Assembly: GCF_025144225.1 (NCBI RefSeq)
Contig: NZ_JALXXB010000001.1
Coordinates: 310,001-374,000 of the forward strand
From: Aestuariimicrobium sp. p3-SID1156
GTDB taxonomy: Bacteria; Actinomycetota; Actinomycetes; Propionibacteriales; Propionibacteriaceae
Reading direction: 5' to 3'
Length of the DNA: 64,000 bases
Part shown: in pieces, positions 34,006 through 42,318 of the stretch
Numbering within the stretch: the first letter of the stretch is position 1
Layout: each line of letters starts with the position of its first letter
The notes under the pieces: generated by a model
Seen by the model: the letters and a program-made list of their open reading frames with translations, nothing else
What the model was told of the DNA's origin: nothing
The model's database searches: none
Program-made: the position numbers and the translations under genes

Positions 34006-34974
34006 TCAGGCGCGCGCCAGGACCCCGGGGTCATCGGAGTCGATGACCAGCTGGCCGTCGCGCACGTGGACAGGCATGGGGTCGGTGATGCCGCCGACGA
34101 ACTTCCCGTCCACCTCATTGCGGAACGCCATGAAGGTCCAGTTGCCGAGGCTGTCCTCCACGACCTTGCCGACGTAAAGGCTGCTGTCGGTGAGTTGCTG
34201 GGCACCCGCGACGTCCCATGGGCCGAGTGGGCCCTTTCCTCGCGCACACCAGACCCCGCCGGTCGTGCCGGTCGCCACCTTCTCAGCCGCCAAATCGGAG
34301 GCCAGACAGTCGAAGATCAGGAACCATTCACCATCGCGCTCCAGGACCTGCATGACCTCCAACTGGCCGAAGCCCTGGCCAGGCTCCGACAGCGGAGGCT
34401 GCACCTGCCAGGTCTGGAGGTCTTGCGAGGTGACATGCCCGATCACTCCACGATCGTCAGGTGCGCCATGGTTGGCGCGCGCCGTAACGTAGAGGTGCCA
34501 GCCGTCCTCCAGGCGCAGGAGCCACGGGTCGCGGAAGGCTTCGTCATGCCAGGTTCCATCGTCCAGCTTCTCGTACCAGCGGGGGTCTGCTTCGGCGATG
34601 GGTCCGGGAAGACGCCGCCAGTGGAGGAGATCCTGGCTGGTGGCCAGGCCCAACGACTGGACATTCTTGCCCTCGATCAGACGAGTGCCGGTGTAGGCCA
34701 TGAGCCAGGATCCGCCGTCCAACCGCGCGACTGAGCCGGTCCAGATCGCCTGTTCGTCGAAGGCCGGCGGGTCGCTGTGGACCAGGGCGTCCTCAACGCG
34801 TTGCCAGTTGCGCAGGTCGGTGGACACGGCATGGCCGACGCCTGCCCTGTAGTGACGAGCGTGGGGATCGTGCAGGGCATTGGATGCGTACAGAAAGAAG
34901 AGATGGTGCTTCTCGTCGTCATGTGCCGTCCAGAAGTCCCAGACGTAGGCCTCAGGAAGGGAAAACACGCCCAC
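34006..34974 (-). CDS. GH32/GH68-clan beta-fructosidase-like glycosidase
   Basis: A 322-residue protein with a five-bladed propeller pattern. VWDFWTAHDDEKHHLFFLYA at the N-terminus holds the probable nucleophile Asp, EAFRDPWLLRL is the conserved RDP motif, and GQLEVMQVLERDGEWFLIF contains the likely acid/base Glu. This wording fits the GH32/68 clan (invertase, fructosidase, levansucrase-like) more than GH43. No signal peptide is present, so it would cleave an imported fructoside. The start is GTG 34974, one base after the permease stop, with GGGGTGAGG upstream; GTG 34968 is an alternative. It is the last gene of the sugar ABC operon. Confidence 0.75.
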   Translation of the reverse strand: MGVFSLPEAYVWDFWTAHDDEKHHLFFLYASNALHDPHARHYRAGVGHAVSTDLRNWQRVEDALVHSDPPAFDEQAIWTGSVARLDGGSWLMAYTGTRLIEGKNVQSLGLATSQDLLHWRRLPGPIAEADPRWYEKLDDGTWHDEAFRDPWLLRLEDGWHLYVTARANHGAPDDRGVIGHVTSQDLQTWQVQPPLSEPGQGFGQLEVMQVLERDGEWFLIFDCLASDLAAEKVATGTTGGVWCARGKGPLGPWDVAGAQQLTDSSLYVGKVVEDSLGNWTFMAFRNEVDGKFVGGITDPMPVHVRDGQLVIDSDDPGVLARA

Positions 34975-34975
34975 C

Positions 34976-35869
34976 TCACCCCTTCACGCCGGACGAGGCG
35001 ATCGAGCTGATGAAGGCTCGCTGGAAGGAGATGAAGACCGCCAGAACTGGCACGGTGATGATGGATGCGTAGGCCATGATCTGTCCCCAGGACACGTTGA
35101 GTTGCTTAAAGTAGTCGATGCCGACCATGGCGGGCCGCAGTTCCTCGGACTGGACGACCATGAGCGGCCACAGGTAGGAGTTCCAGGCCGGCAGGAAGGT
35201 GAGGATGGCGACGGTGGCGACGGCCGGACCGGCCAGCGGCATGACGACCTTCCAGTAGATCTGGAACCAGTTCGCCCCGTCGACGGTCGCGGCCTCGTCC
35301 AGCTCACGGGGGATCGAGTCAAAGTACTGGTAGAAGAGGAAGATCGAGAACGCGTTGGCGATGAACGGCACGATCTGAACCTGGTAGGTGTCGAGCCAGC
35401 CCTGCGACAGGCCATTGGCGTCCAGCCAGGGGAGCTGGTTGCACCACCACAGCAAGGGCAGCGCCATGGTCTCGAAGGGCACGATCAGCGTCGCGATGAT
35501 GATGCCCAACACGATCCCCTGCCCACGAAAACGGACGCGTGACAGTCCGAAGGCAGCCATGGAGTTGACCAGCAGTCCGAGGACAACGGTGACCACGGAC
35601 ACGATCACCGAGTTGAGCAGGAATCGCGCGAACGGTACTCGTTCGAAGACACCCACGTAGTTCTCCAGACTCAGCGACCCCACTGGCAGGAAGGCCTTGA
35701 CGGAGTCGAGGTCGGCAAAGATCTGGGCGTCCGGCTTGAAGCTCGAGACGATCATGAAAACCAGCGGCAGGCCGAAGACCAGGGCCAGCAGGATTCGCAG
35801 GACCAGGAGCAGCGGACCGAGCCACTTCTTGGGGCGCTTGCCCACCGGTGCAACGGTTGAAACGCTCAT
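34976..35869 (-). CDS. sugar ABC transporter permease, MalG/CUT1 type
   Basis: A 297-residue permease with a hydrophobic first span after MSVSTVAPVGKRPKKW, then LPVGSLSLENYVGVF and the MalG-type EAA loop DEAATVDGANWFQIYWKVVMPLAGPA. Six spans are expected. The ending SWGQIMAYASIITVPVLAVFISFQRAFISSIASSGVKG is the typical CUT1 C-terminus. It overlaps the MalF-type gene by 4 bases (ATGA). With the neighbouring binding protein it should import a di- or oligosaccharide; the ATPase is not encoded here, so a shared MsiK-like ATPase elsewhere is inferred. Confidence 0.93.
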   Translation of the reverse strand: MSVSTVAPVGKRPKKWLGPLLLVLRILLALVFGLPLVFMIVSSFKPDAQIFADLDSVKAFLPVGSLSLENYVGVFERVPFARFLLNSVIVSVVTVVLGLLVNSMAAFGLSRVRFRGQGIVLGIIIATLIVPFETMALPLLWWCNQLPWLDANGLSQGWLDTYQVQIVPFIANAFSIFLFYQYFDSIPRELDEAATVDGANWFQIYWKVVMPLAGPAVATVAILTFLPAWNSYLWPLMVVQSEELRPAMVGIDYFKQLNVSWGQIMAYASIITVPVLAVFISFQRAFISSIASSGVKG

Positions 35870-36783
35870 CGTCGTGCCTCCTTGTTTCGGGTCAGGTAGC
35901 GCTGGAGCAGCGAGACCGTCAGGACGATGGCGAAGAAGACCAATGAAATGGCTGAGGCATAGCCGGTCTGCTGCTGCTGGAATCCTGTGCGCACGGCCTG
36001 GAAGACCACAGTCGAGGTGGAGTCCAGCGGACCACCCTGGGTCATGATGTTCACCTGCGTGAAGAGGCTGAACGCGGCGATCGTGATGGTGATGAGGATG
36101 AAGGTCGCCGTCTGGCGCAGGCCCGGCCAGGTCACGTTGCGGAACTGTTCCCAGGCGTTGGCGCCGTCAATGGCTGCCGCCTCGTAGAGCTCCCCGGGAA
36201 TCGTCTGGAGGCCCGACAGCCAGATCACCATGTGCATGCCGACCGCCTGCCAGATCGACAGCACGATGATGGCGAACAGGGCGGTCTTGGGGTTACCCAG
36301 CCAGTCAGGGCCGGTGATGCCCACCTTGGCCAGCAGGACGTTGATCAGGCCATTGGGCTGGTACATGAACAGCCACAGCATCGAGACCACGACCATCGAG
36401 GTGACCACAGGCAGGAAGTAGACGGTGCGAAAGAAGTTGATGCCCCGCACCTTGGCGTTGATGAGCATCGCCAGTACGAGGGCGATGCCCGACTGCACCG
36501 GCACAATCACCGCCGCGAAAATCACGGTGTTCCGCAGGGACTTCCAGAAAGTGTCCGAGCCGAACAACCGGACGAAGTTGTCAAAGCCGATGAACTTTGC
36601 CGGTTCGGGGGAGATCAGCCGAGCGTTCGTGAAGGCAAGGCCGAAGGTGAGCAGGATTGGGATGATCAAGAAGACGATCATCAGGATCAGGGCGGGTGTC
36701 AGCATGACCCAGCCGACCTTGGCCGGCTGGTGGGCGAAACTTGCCCGCAGCCGGCGAGGTGCCGGGGTGGTGGCGCTGGTCAT
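35866..36783 (-). CDS. sugar ABC transporter permease, MalF/CUT1 type
   Basis: A 305-residue permease: basic start, first span VMLTPALILMIVFLIIPILLTFGLAF, then FIGFDNFVRLFGSDTFWKSLRNTV, a typical MalF/UgpA segment. The EAA loop is ELYEAAAIDGANAWEQFRNVTWPGLR. It follows the binding-protein gene after 52 bases containing a perfect stem-loop, and GAGGAGACTCC provides a ribosome site. It pairs with the MalG-type permease. Confidence 0.93.
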   Translation of the reverse strand: MTSATTPAPRRLRASFAHQPAKVGWVMLTPALILMIVFLIIPILLTFGLAFTNARLISPEPAKFIGFDNFVRLFGSDTFWKSLRNTVIFAAVIVPVQSGIALVLAMLINAKVRGINFFRTVYFLPVVTSMVVVSMLWLFMYQPNGLINVLLAKVGITGPDWLGNPKTALFAIIVLSIWQAVGMHMVIWLSGLQTIPGELYEAAAIDGANAWEQFRNVTWPGLRQTATFILITITIAAFSLFTQVNIMTQGGPLDSTSTVVFQAVRTGFQQQQTGYASAISLVFFAIVLTVSLLQRYLTRNKEARR

Positions 36784-36799
36784 TGGAGTCTCCTCGGGG

Positions 36800-36828
36800 G
36801 ATGCGGGCCCCTCATCGGGGCCCGCATC
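36800..36828 (-). terminator. intercistronic stem-loop between binding protein and permease
   Basis: GATGCGGGCCCC (36800-36811) and GGGGCCCGCATC (36817-36828) are perfect complements with a 5-base loop. Its position just after the binding-protein gene parallels the hairpins at 19275-19366 and suggests partial termination or mRNA protection. Confidence 0.7.
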
Positions 36829-36835
36829 TGATGGA

Positions 36836-38137
36836 TCACTGGAAGTAGTTGTTCGACTTCTGGTTGTCGTCGATGTTGCGCACGGCCTGGTCGAGCGCCT
36901 TCTTGGGATCAGCCCCGTTGAGGATGTCCTGGGCGGTCTTGGTGAACTCCGTGGCGATGAAGGGGTAGCCCGGGGTCTCGGGGCGAACCACGGCGTACTT
37001 CTTGGAGAACTGGCGGAAGATGTCGAACTCGCCGCCTGCCTCGTAGCCCTTCACCTTGGCAGCTGCCGCGTCCGTGGCCGGGATGGTGGCGGTCGCTTCA
37101 GCAACCGCTGCGACGTACTTGTCCTGGGCGGCGAACTTCATGTACTCCATAGCGCCTTCCTTGGCGCCGCAGGTGGCCGAGACCGCCCACTGCCAGGAAC
37201 CGCCACCGATCTTGGGGCCCTTGCCGAGGTCGACCGGAGGCATCACGACGAGGTCTTCCTTGAAGGCCTTGCGTGCCTGGGACGCCGACCAGGAGCCGTT
37301 GTACAGCACCGCGCTCTTGCCGTTGATGAAGTCCTTGGTCGGATCGGCTCCGGACTTGGTGGCGATGTACTTGTTGGTGACCAGGCCGCGGAACCAGGTG
37401 GCCCACTCAACGGCAGCTGGTCCATTCAGCGCACCCTCGGCGCTCTTGAAGTCGCTGCGGTTGATCAGGTCTCCGCCGGCGCTCTGCAGCATGGGGGAGT
37501 AGGCATAGGGCCACCATTCACCGGTGGATCCGGTAGCGAAGTCGGCGGGGTAGGCGTACTTGCCGGTGGCCTTCAGCTTGGCCATGGCCTGGTTGAACTC
37601 GTCCTTGGTCCAGGGCTTGTCCATGGTCGGGACGCGAATGCCTGATGCTTCCAGAACGCTCTTCCTGCTGAACATGGCAAGTGCCACGTCGTAGTACCCG
37701 TAGGCGTAGGCCTTGTCCTTGTACTTGCCGACGACCGAGGGCAGGAACTTCGAAAGGGTCTCATCCATGCCCTCGAGTGGGGCGAGGTAGCCGGCCCATG
37801 CCCAGTTCGGCACGTTCGGGCCGTCGGTGTCGAGGATGCAGGGCAGCTTCTTCGACGAGGCTGCTGCGACGACTGACTGGTTGTAGGAGTCCTGTGGGAA
37901 GGCTTGGACCTTGACCTTGTACTTGGATTGGCTGGCGTTGTAGTCGGTCACGATCTTGGTGATCGCGGCGAGTTCTTCCTTGTTCCCGGCGTTGTGGGTC
38001 CACAAGGAGATCTCGGTCGTTCCGTCGGCTCCCTTGGTGGCGCCCTGCCCTGACCCGCCGCCCTTCGTGCACGCCGTTCCGCCGACGAGCAGCGCAGCGG
38101 CCACGCCCAATGTTGCAACCTTGCGAATGATGTTCAT
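36836..38137 (-). CDS. sugar ABC transporter substrate-binding lipoprotein
   Basis: A 433-residue CUT1 solute receptor. MNIIRKVATLGVAAALLVGGTAC is a lipoprotein signal peptide, with the Cys acceptor at about residue 23 and a Gly/Ser-rich linker. The mature domain has EISLWTHNAGNKEELAAITKIVTDYN and FINGKSAVLYNGSWSA, typical of SBP_bac_1. GGAGGACGTCAA precedes the ATG. It is the first gene of the operon and is divergent from the LacI regulator across a region with two operator-like sites. The ligand is probably a fructose-containing oligosaccharide, judged only from the GH32/68-type enzyme. Confidence 0.92.
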   Translation of the reverse strand: MNIIRKVATLGVAAALLVGGTACTKGGGSGQGATKGADGTTEISLWTHNAGNKEELAAITKIVTDYNASQSKYKVKVQAFPQDSYNQSVVAAASSKKLPCILDTDGPNVPNWAWAGYLAPLEGMDETLSKFLPSVVGKYKDKAYAYGYYDVALAMFSRKSVLEASGIRVPTMDKPWTKDEFNQAMAKLKATGKYAYPADFATGSTGEWWPYAYSPMLQSAGGDLINRSDFKSAEGALNGPAAVEWATWFRGLVTNKYIATKSGADPTKDFINGKSAVLYNGSWSASQARKAFKEDLVVMPPVDLGKGPKIGGGSWQWAVSATCGAKEGAMEYMKFAAQDKYVAAVAEATATIPATDAAAAKVKGYEAGGEFDIFRQFSKKYAVVRPETPGYPFIATEFTKTAQDILNGADPKKALDQAVRNIDDNQKSNNYFQ

Positions 38138-38180
38138 TTGACGTCCTCCGTCACGCTGGCTCCTCGCCTCAGTGCGAGGT

Positions 38181-38196
38181 GCTAAATGGTTTCAGC
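38181..38196. promoter_or_regulatory. candidate LacI-family operator 1
   Basis: GCTAAATGGTTTCAGC is an imperfect palindrome (GCTAAA / GCTGAA on the opposite strand) 44 bases upstream of the binding-protein ATG. It shares GCTAAAWGGTTT with the second site at 38239-38254, as expected for paired operators of the divergent LacI regulator. Confidence 0.6.
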
Positions 38197-38238
38197 AGGA
38201 CGACGGTAACTCGCCGGAACACCAGTCGTCAACCCTTT

Positions 38239-38254
38239 GCTAAAAGGTTTTTTC
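38239..38254. promoter_or_regulatory. candidate LacI-family operator 2
   Basis: GCTAAAAGGTTTTTTC repeats the core of operator 1 with the same orientation, 58 bases away. It lies 64 bases upstream of the lacI-type start, so it could mediate autoregulation and looping. Confidence 0.55.
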
Positions 38255-38317
38255 AACGACGTTCGTTGGGTTTCGCACCGGCTCGGGCTAGGATCGCCGC
38301 GAGAGAGGGAGGACCGT

Positions 38318-39334
38318 GTGAGCAAGCGAGTCACGCTGGCCGATGTTGCGGAGTTGAGCGGGATGTCGCCGACCTCGGTGAGCCTCGTGCTGAATGACCG
38401 ACCCGGGTCACGCTTGTCCCAGGAAGCGCGCGACCGGATCCACTCTGCCGCTGCTGAGCTGGGGTACCGTCCCAACCCTTCTGCGCGAAGCCTCAGGCTG
38501 GGGAAGACAGCGACCGTGGGCTTCATCTCCGACGACGTCACCGTGACCCGCTACGCCTCGGCCATGATCCGAGGGGCCTTGGACGTCGCCGAGCAGCATG
38601 AGCACACCGTCCTGATGACGGAGGCAGGTTCGGACCCCCGACGTGTCCGCGAAGCCGTCGACGTCATGATGGGGCAGCGCCCTGATGGGCTGGTCCTCGC
38701 CCTGATGGGATCGAAGGAGATCGACGTGCCGCCCGGGGTGGGCAATGTGCCGGTGGTGGTATTGAACGGGGTCAGCGCCTCTGGGCACCCCTCAGTGCTG
38801 CGTGACGAGTACCGCGCTGGCTGTCAGGTGGCTGAGCACCTGCTGGGCAGGGGGCATCGGAGAATCGCCATGCTCGGCGACGCGGACGAACTGCGCTGGA
38901 ATCGCCGACTGTCGGTGTCCATTGGCGATCGTCTCCGGGGCCTGGAGGAGACGATCGCGGGCGCCGGTGCCGAGATCGTCGATCGACACTTCACCGAGCG
39001 CTGGGAACCCGATGAAGGCTACGTGGGGATGTTGGCACTCCTGGATCGCTGGGAGAATGCCACCGCTGTGATCGCGCTCAACGACCGGCTGGCCTTCGGC
39101 GCCTACCAAGCGATGCAGGAACGAGGGCTCACCGTGGAGCGGGACATCTCGGTCATCTCCTTCGACGATGATGTCCTGGCGAGTTACCTGCGGCCGGGGC
39201 TCACGACCGTCCGGATCCCGTACATGGAGATGGGCCGGGAAGCTATGCGGATGCTGCTGGGCGAGGCACCCCCGGAGCATCGCCTGGTGCACATGCCCCT
39301 CGTGGAGCGAGGCTCGGTCGCGAACCTCAGATGA
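38318..39334 (+). CDS. LacI-family transcriptional regulator
   Basis: A 338-residue repressor. The N-terminal HTH is SKRVTLADVAELSGMSPTSVSLVLNDRPGSRLSQEARDRI, with the hinge helix in LGYRPNPSARSLR; the periplasmic-binding-like sensor domain follows, with VGFISDDVTVTRYA and TVERDISVISFDDDVLASYLRPGLTTV. The GTG at 38318 was chosen: GAGGGAGG lies 6-7 bases upstream and the family begins SKRVTLxDVA. It is divergent from the sugar ABC operon and probably controls it through the GCTAAAWGGTTT sites. The last base of its TGA is the first base of the second direct repeat. Confidence 0.94.
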   Translation: MSKRVTLADVAELSGMSPTSVSLVLNDRPGSRLSQEARDRIHSAAAELGYRPNPSARSLRLGKTATVGFISDDVTVTRYASAMIRGALDVAEQHEHTVLMTEAGSDPRRVREAVDVMMGQRPDGLVLALMGSKEIDVPPGVGNVPVVVLNGVSASGHPSVLRDEYRAGCQVAEHLLGRGHRRIAMLGDADELRWNRRLSVSIGDRLRGLEETIAGAGAEIVDRHFTERWEPDEGYVGMLALLDRWENATAVIALNDRLAFGAYQAMQERGLTVERDISVISFDDDVLASYLRPGLTTVRIPYMEMGREAMRMLLGEAPPEHRLVHMPLVERGSVANLR

Positions 39335-39474
39335 CGCCCACCTCCGGGCGTCCCCCCGGCGCGGCGCGCGCCCCCACACTCGGCATCCCTTCTTGCTACT
39401 ACGCACCGTAAAAGCAAACTCGGACCAGCGTTGTCGCTGGTCCGAGTTGCAATCTACGGCGCGTAGTAGCGGTG
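39334..39474. repeat. 141-bp direct repeat, copy 2 (with long hairpin)
   Basis: Second copy of 33841-33983, same orientation, starting within the lacI stop codon and ending 14 bases before the subtilase stop. Its hairpin runs from 39395 (GCTACTACGC) to 39470 (GCGTAGTAGC), with the same apical 16-bp stem and TTGT loop. Here it lies between two convergent genes, an ideal place for a bidirectional terminator. Confidence 0.9.
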
Positions 39475-39487
39475 GGAGGTGCCTACG

Positions 39488-42190
39488 TCAGCGCTTGAGC
39501 TTCCGGTCGGCGTCGGTCTGGATGGTGGTCAGGTTCGGCTGAGCCGTCCCCTGGCCGATGGAGAAGACCGGGGAGTTCCAGGTTTCCCAGTGGGCCGGGT
39601 TCTTGGCGTCGCCGAGGGCCTTGAGGGCACGCAGCTCGATGATGTAGTTGCCCGCCGGGGCGTGGACCTCGGTGGCCTTCTTCTTCTTGCCCACGACGTA
39701 GGTGCCGTCCCACGCCAGGGCCGTGAACTGCTCGTCGCGGCCTTGCTCACCGGTACGAACCACCGGCTGGGTGCTCAGCAGCGCACCCTTCGAGCCATCA
39801 GCATTGGCCTTGTAGACCCACAACTGCAGGTCGCTGACCGGGTACTCCAGATGGAAGAGCACGTACGGGACGTCCTCGCCCTGCATGCTGAAGTTGTGGC
39901 CGGCACCCACCTTGGCGATGTCGTCCTCGCCCTCGACCGTGGCCAGCCAGGGGAAGCCGACGCCGATGTCCTGGATCGCCTGGAGCGACTGGTAGTCACC
40001 TGCCATGCCGGTGTAGGGGACGCGCAGGGTCGAGCCGTTGTCACCCTCGAGCACGACCCATCCGCCGTACACGTAGCCGTTCGGGGCATCAGCCGGCTGG
40101 GAGATGGTCACGTTCACCTTCGCCTTGCCACCGGCCTTGACAGTCACGGTCTTCGGAGCACGGAAGGTGGCGGGCAGCAGGTCGAACTCGGGGTCCGAGG
40201 GCTGCGAGGCGCCGACACCGTCGAGGTTGCTGATGGTGTAGGTCACCGGCACCTTGGCGGTGTTCTTGATCTCCAGGGTGATGGTCTTCGGCTTCCTGGC
40301 CTGCTCACCGAGGGTGATCTTGCCCGGGCTCACCGACTGCTTGGAGGTGATGGCCTGCACCACATCGGCGAGGCCTGCGCCTTGGCGGATCACCAAGTCC
40401 GGAAGACCGCTGCCGGGGTCGAAGCTGAACAGAGCCGGATCGGCCGTGTTCTGCAGCAGCTCGCGCACCAGGGTGGTCTTTCCCTTCAGTTCGGGACGCG
40501 CCTCGAGCATCAGCGCCACCAGGCCCGCCACGTGCGGGGAGGCCATCGAGGTGCCCGACTTGCTGCCGTGGCCGCCCTGCTCCAGCGGGATGGGGGCCCA
40601 GATGTTGCCACCGGGGGCGCCCAGGTCGGGCTTGGTGGTCAGGTCGGCGGCCAGACCCCAGGAGCTGAAGTCGGAGACGAGCCCGCCGGCGGGGTCCTGG
40701 GTGGTGTGGGTGAAGTCACCCCAGGTCATGGTGACCTCACCGGCCAGGGCTGCGTTGGCCAGGGCCGTGCCGTCGGCCTGGCTGATCATGACCACCGGGA
40801 TGGTGATCGGGACATCGCCCTCGACGGTGGGGTTGATGACGCCGGGGGCGTTGTTGTACATGACCAGCGCGGCGGCACCGGCATTCTGGGCGGCGAGGGC
40901 CTTCTCGTAGAAGCTGCATCCGCCACGCTGGATCATCAGAGCGGTGCCGGGCCCCACCGGAGCCAGCGGGGCACAGCCCTGCGCCGGGGTGCCGGGCGCA
41001 GCCACGGGCTTGACTGCCAGCGTCCCACTCACCGGAGGTGTCGGGGCGCCGGTGGCGGCACCGTAGCCGATGGTCATGCCGTTGCTGGTCTTGAAGGCGT
41101 TCTGGGTGATGTGAGTGTTGTCGAAGCTGGCGACCGACAGTGCGTTGGGGGAGATGCCAGGGGCGCCACCGGAGAACATGCCGGAGTCACCGGAGTTCCC
41201 GGCCGAGGTCACGACGATGACGCCCCTGCGGGTCAGGGCGTCGGTGGCCTGGGCGGTGGGGTAGCTCGGCCAGGTCATGAAGGAGAAGCCCAGCGACATG
41301 TTGACCACGTCCATGCGGTCGTCGGCGCTCTTCTCCATGGCAGCCATGATGATGTCGGAGTCGGAGGATCCGGTGCAGCCGAAGACGCGGTAGGCGCCCA
41401 GGGTGGCCTTGGGTGCCACGCCACGGGTGCCCTGCTTGGCAGTGTTGCCGTCGGCGGCAGCGATGCCGGCGACGTGGGTGCCGTGGCCCTCGCAGTCGTC
41501 GGGGTCGGCGTCCGGCACGGGCCGGGAACCGTCCTTGCTGGCGTCGTAGGCGTCCCCGACGAAGTCGTAGCCGAAGGCAACCTTGGCGGTGGGGAACCTG
41601 GTGCTGTTGGGGCTTCCGTTGCCGCCGAAGTCGGGGTGGTCGTAGTCGATACCGGTGTCGATGACGCCGATCTTGATGCCCTTGCCGGTCAGGCCCAGCT
41701 CATTCTGGGCGACATTGGCCCCGGTCAGGTTGATGGCGGTGGCCATGTCCGGTCGGGCGGTCGCGGCGTTCGTCACTGGACGCTGCACCTGGACGACGGG
41801 GAAGACCTTCACCACGCCGGGAGTCGCTGCCAGTTCGGCCACTGAGGCGTCGGCGACGTCGACGGTCATGCCGTTGAAGGTGGTGGTGAAGGACCGGGTC
41901 ATGGTGACCTTCAGTCCCTTGCCCTTGGCGGCGTTGATCACGTTCTTCTGGTTCTGCTTCGCGGCGTACGCCGAACCGCCCGCGCTCGTGGTCGCGCCCT
42001 CCACCTGGACGAACCACTTGTTGGGGACCGCAGAGGCGCCGGCCTGCTGCTTGACGGTCTTGACGTAGTCGGACAGGCGTCCGAGGTCGATCTCGGCCCG
42101 AGCCGGCGCCGCGAAAGCGGTGGCGACAAGGGCGGATGCTGCCGTGGCGGAAACCAGTCGGGTGGCCATCCGCTTGCGTGCAGGCGTCAT
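39488..42190 (-). CDS. secreted S8 subtilisin-like serine protease
   Basis: A 900-residue exported protease. A signal peptide (basic MTPARKRMATR, hydrophobic core, APARA cleavage context) is followed by an I9-type propeptide (about 55-140). The catalytic triad is visible: Asp178 in IGVIDTGIDYDHPDFGG, His236 in EGHGTHVAG and Ser in SGTSMASPHVAG. A protease-associated (PA) domain is inserted between His and Ser (GCSFYEKALAAQNAGAAALVMYN...). The C-terminal part is beta-rich, Fn3-like, without an LPXTG anchor, so it is probably released. AGGAGATTCC precedes the ATG. It is monocistronic. Role: degradation of extracellular protein, or host/cell-wall protein processing; the target is unknown. Confidence 0.95.
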   Translation of the reverse strand: MTPARKRMATRLVSATAASALVATAFAAPARAEIDLGRLSDYVKTVKQQAGASAVPNKWFVQVEGATTSAGGSAYAAKQNQKNVINAAKGKGLKVTMTRSFTTTFNGMTVDVADASVAELAATPGVVKVFPVVQVQRPVTNAATARPDMATAINLTGANVAQNELGLTGKGIKIGVIDTGIDYDHPDFGGNGSPNSTRFPTAKVAFGYDFVGDAYDASKDGSRPVPDADPDDCEGHGTHVAGIAAADGNTAKQGTRGVAPKATLGAYRVFGCTGSSDSDIIMAAMEKSADDRMDVVNMSLGFSFMTWPSYPTAQATDALTRRGVIVVTSAGNSGDSGMFSGGAPGISPNALSVASFDNTHITQNAFKTSNGMTIGYGAATGAPTPPVSGTLAVKPVAAPGTPAQGCAPLAPVGPGTALMIQRGGCSFYEKALAAQNAGAAALVMYNNAPGVINPTVEGDVPITIPVVMISQADGTALANAALAGEVTMTWGDFTHTTQDPAGGLVSDFSSWGLAADLTTKPDLGAPGGNIWAPIPLEQGGHGSKSGTSMASPHVAGLVALMLEARPELKGKTTLVRELLQNTADPALFSFDPGSGLPDLVIRQGAGLADVVQAITSKQSVSPGKITLGEQARKPKTITLEIKNTAKVPVTYTISNLDGVGASQPSDPEFDLLPATFRAPKTVTVKAGGKAKVNVTISQPADAPNGYVYGGWVVLEGDNGSTLRVPYTGMAGDYQSLQAIQDIGVGFPWLATVEGEDDIAKVGAGHNFSMQGEDVPYVLFHLEYPVSDLQLWVYKANADGSKGALLSTQPVVRTGEQGRDEQFTALAWDGTYVVGKKKKATEVHAPAGNYIIELRALKALGDAKNPAHWETWNSPVFSIGQGTAQPNLTTIQTDADRKLKR

Positions 42191-42318
42191 GGAATCTCCT
42201 CACATCGTCGGGGGACGTGAGGGGAACCTATCCCCGGGGTTCGAGCGGCGCGAAGGAAACGCAGATGTCAGTTGTCGAATCGTTACGTTGCTGAAGGGTC
42301 AGCCCTGACGGGGGGTAT

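Noticed and set aside
39479-41845. A 788-codon open frame on the plus strand opposite the subtilase gene
   Set aside because: It is antisense to a protease with intact signal peptide and catalytic triad, has no recognisable domain, and reflects high-GC codon structure.
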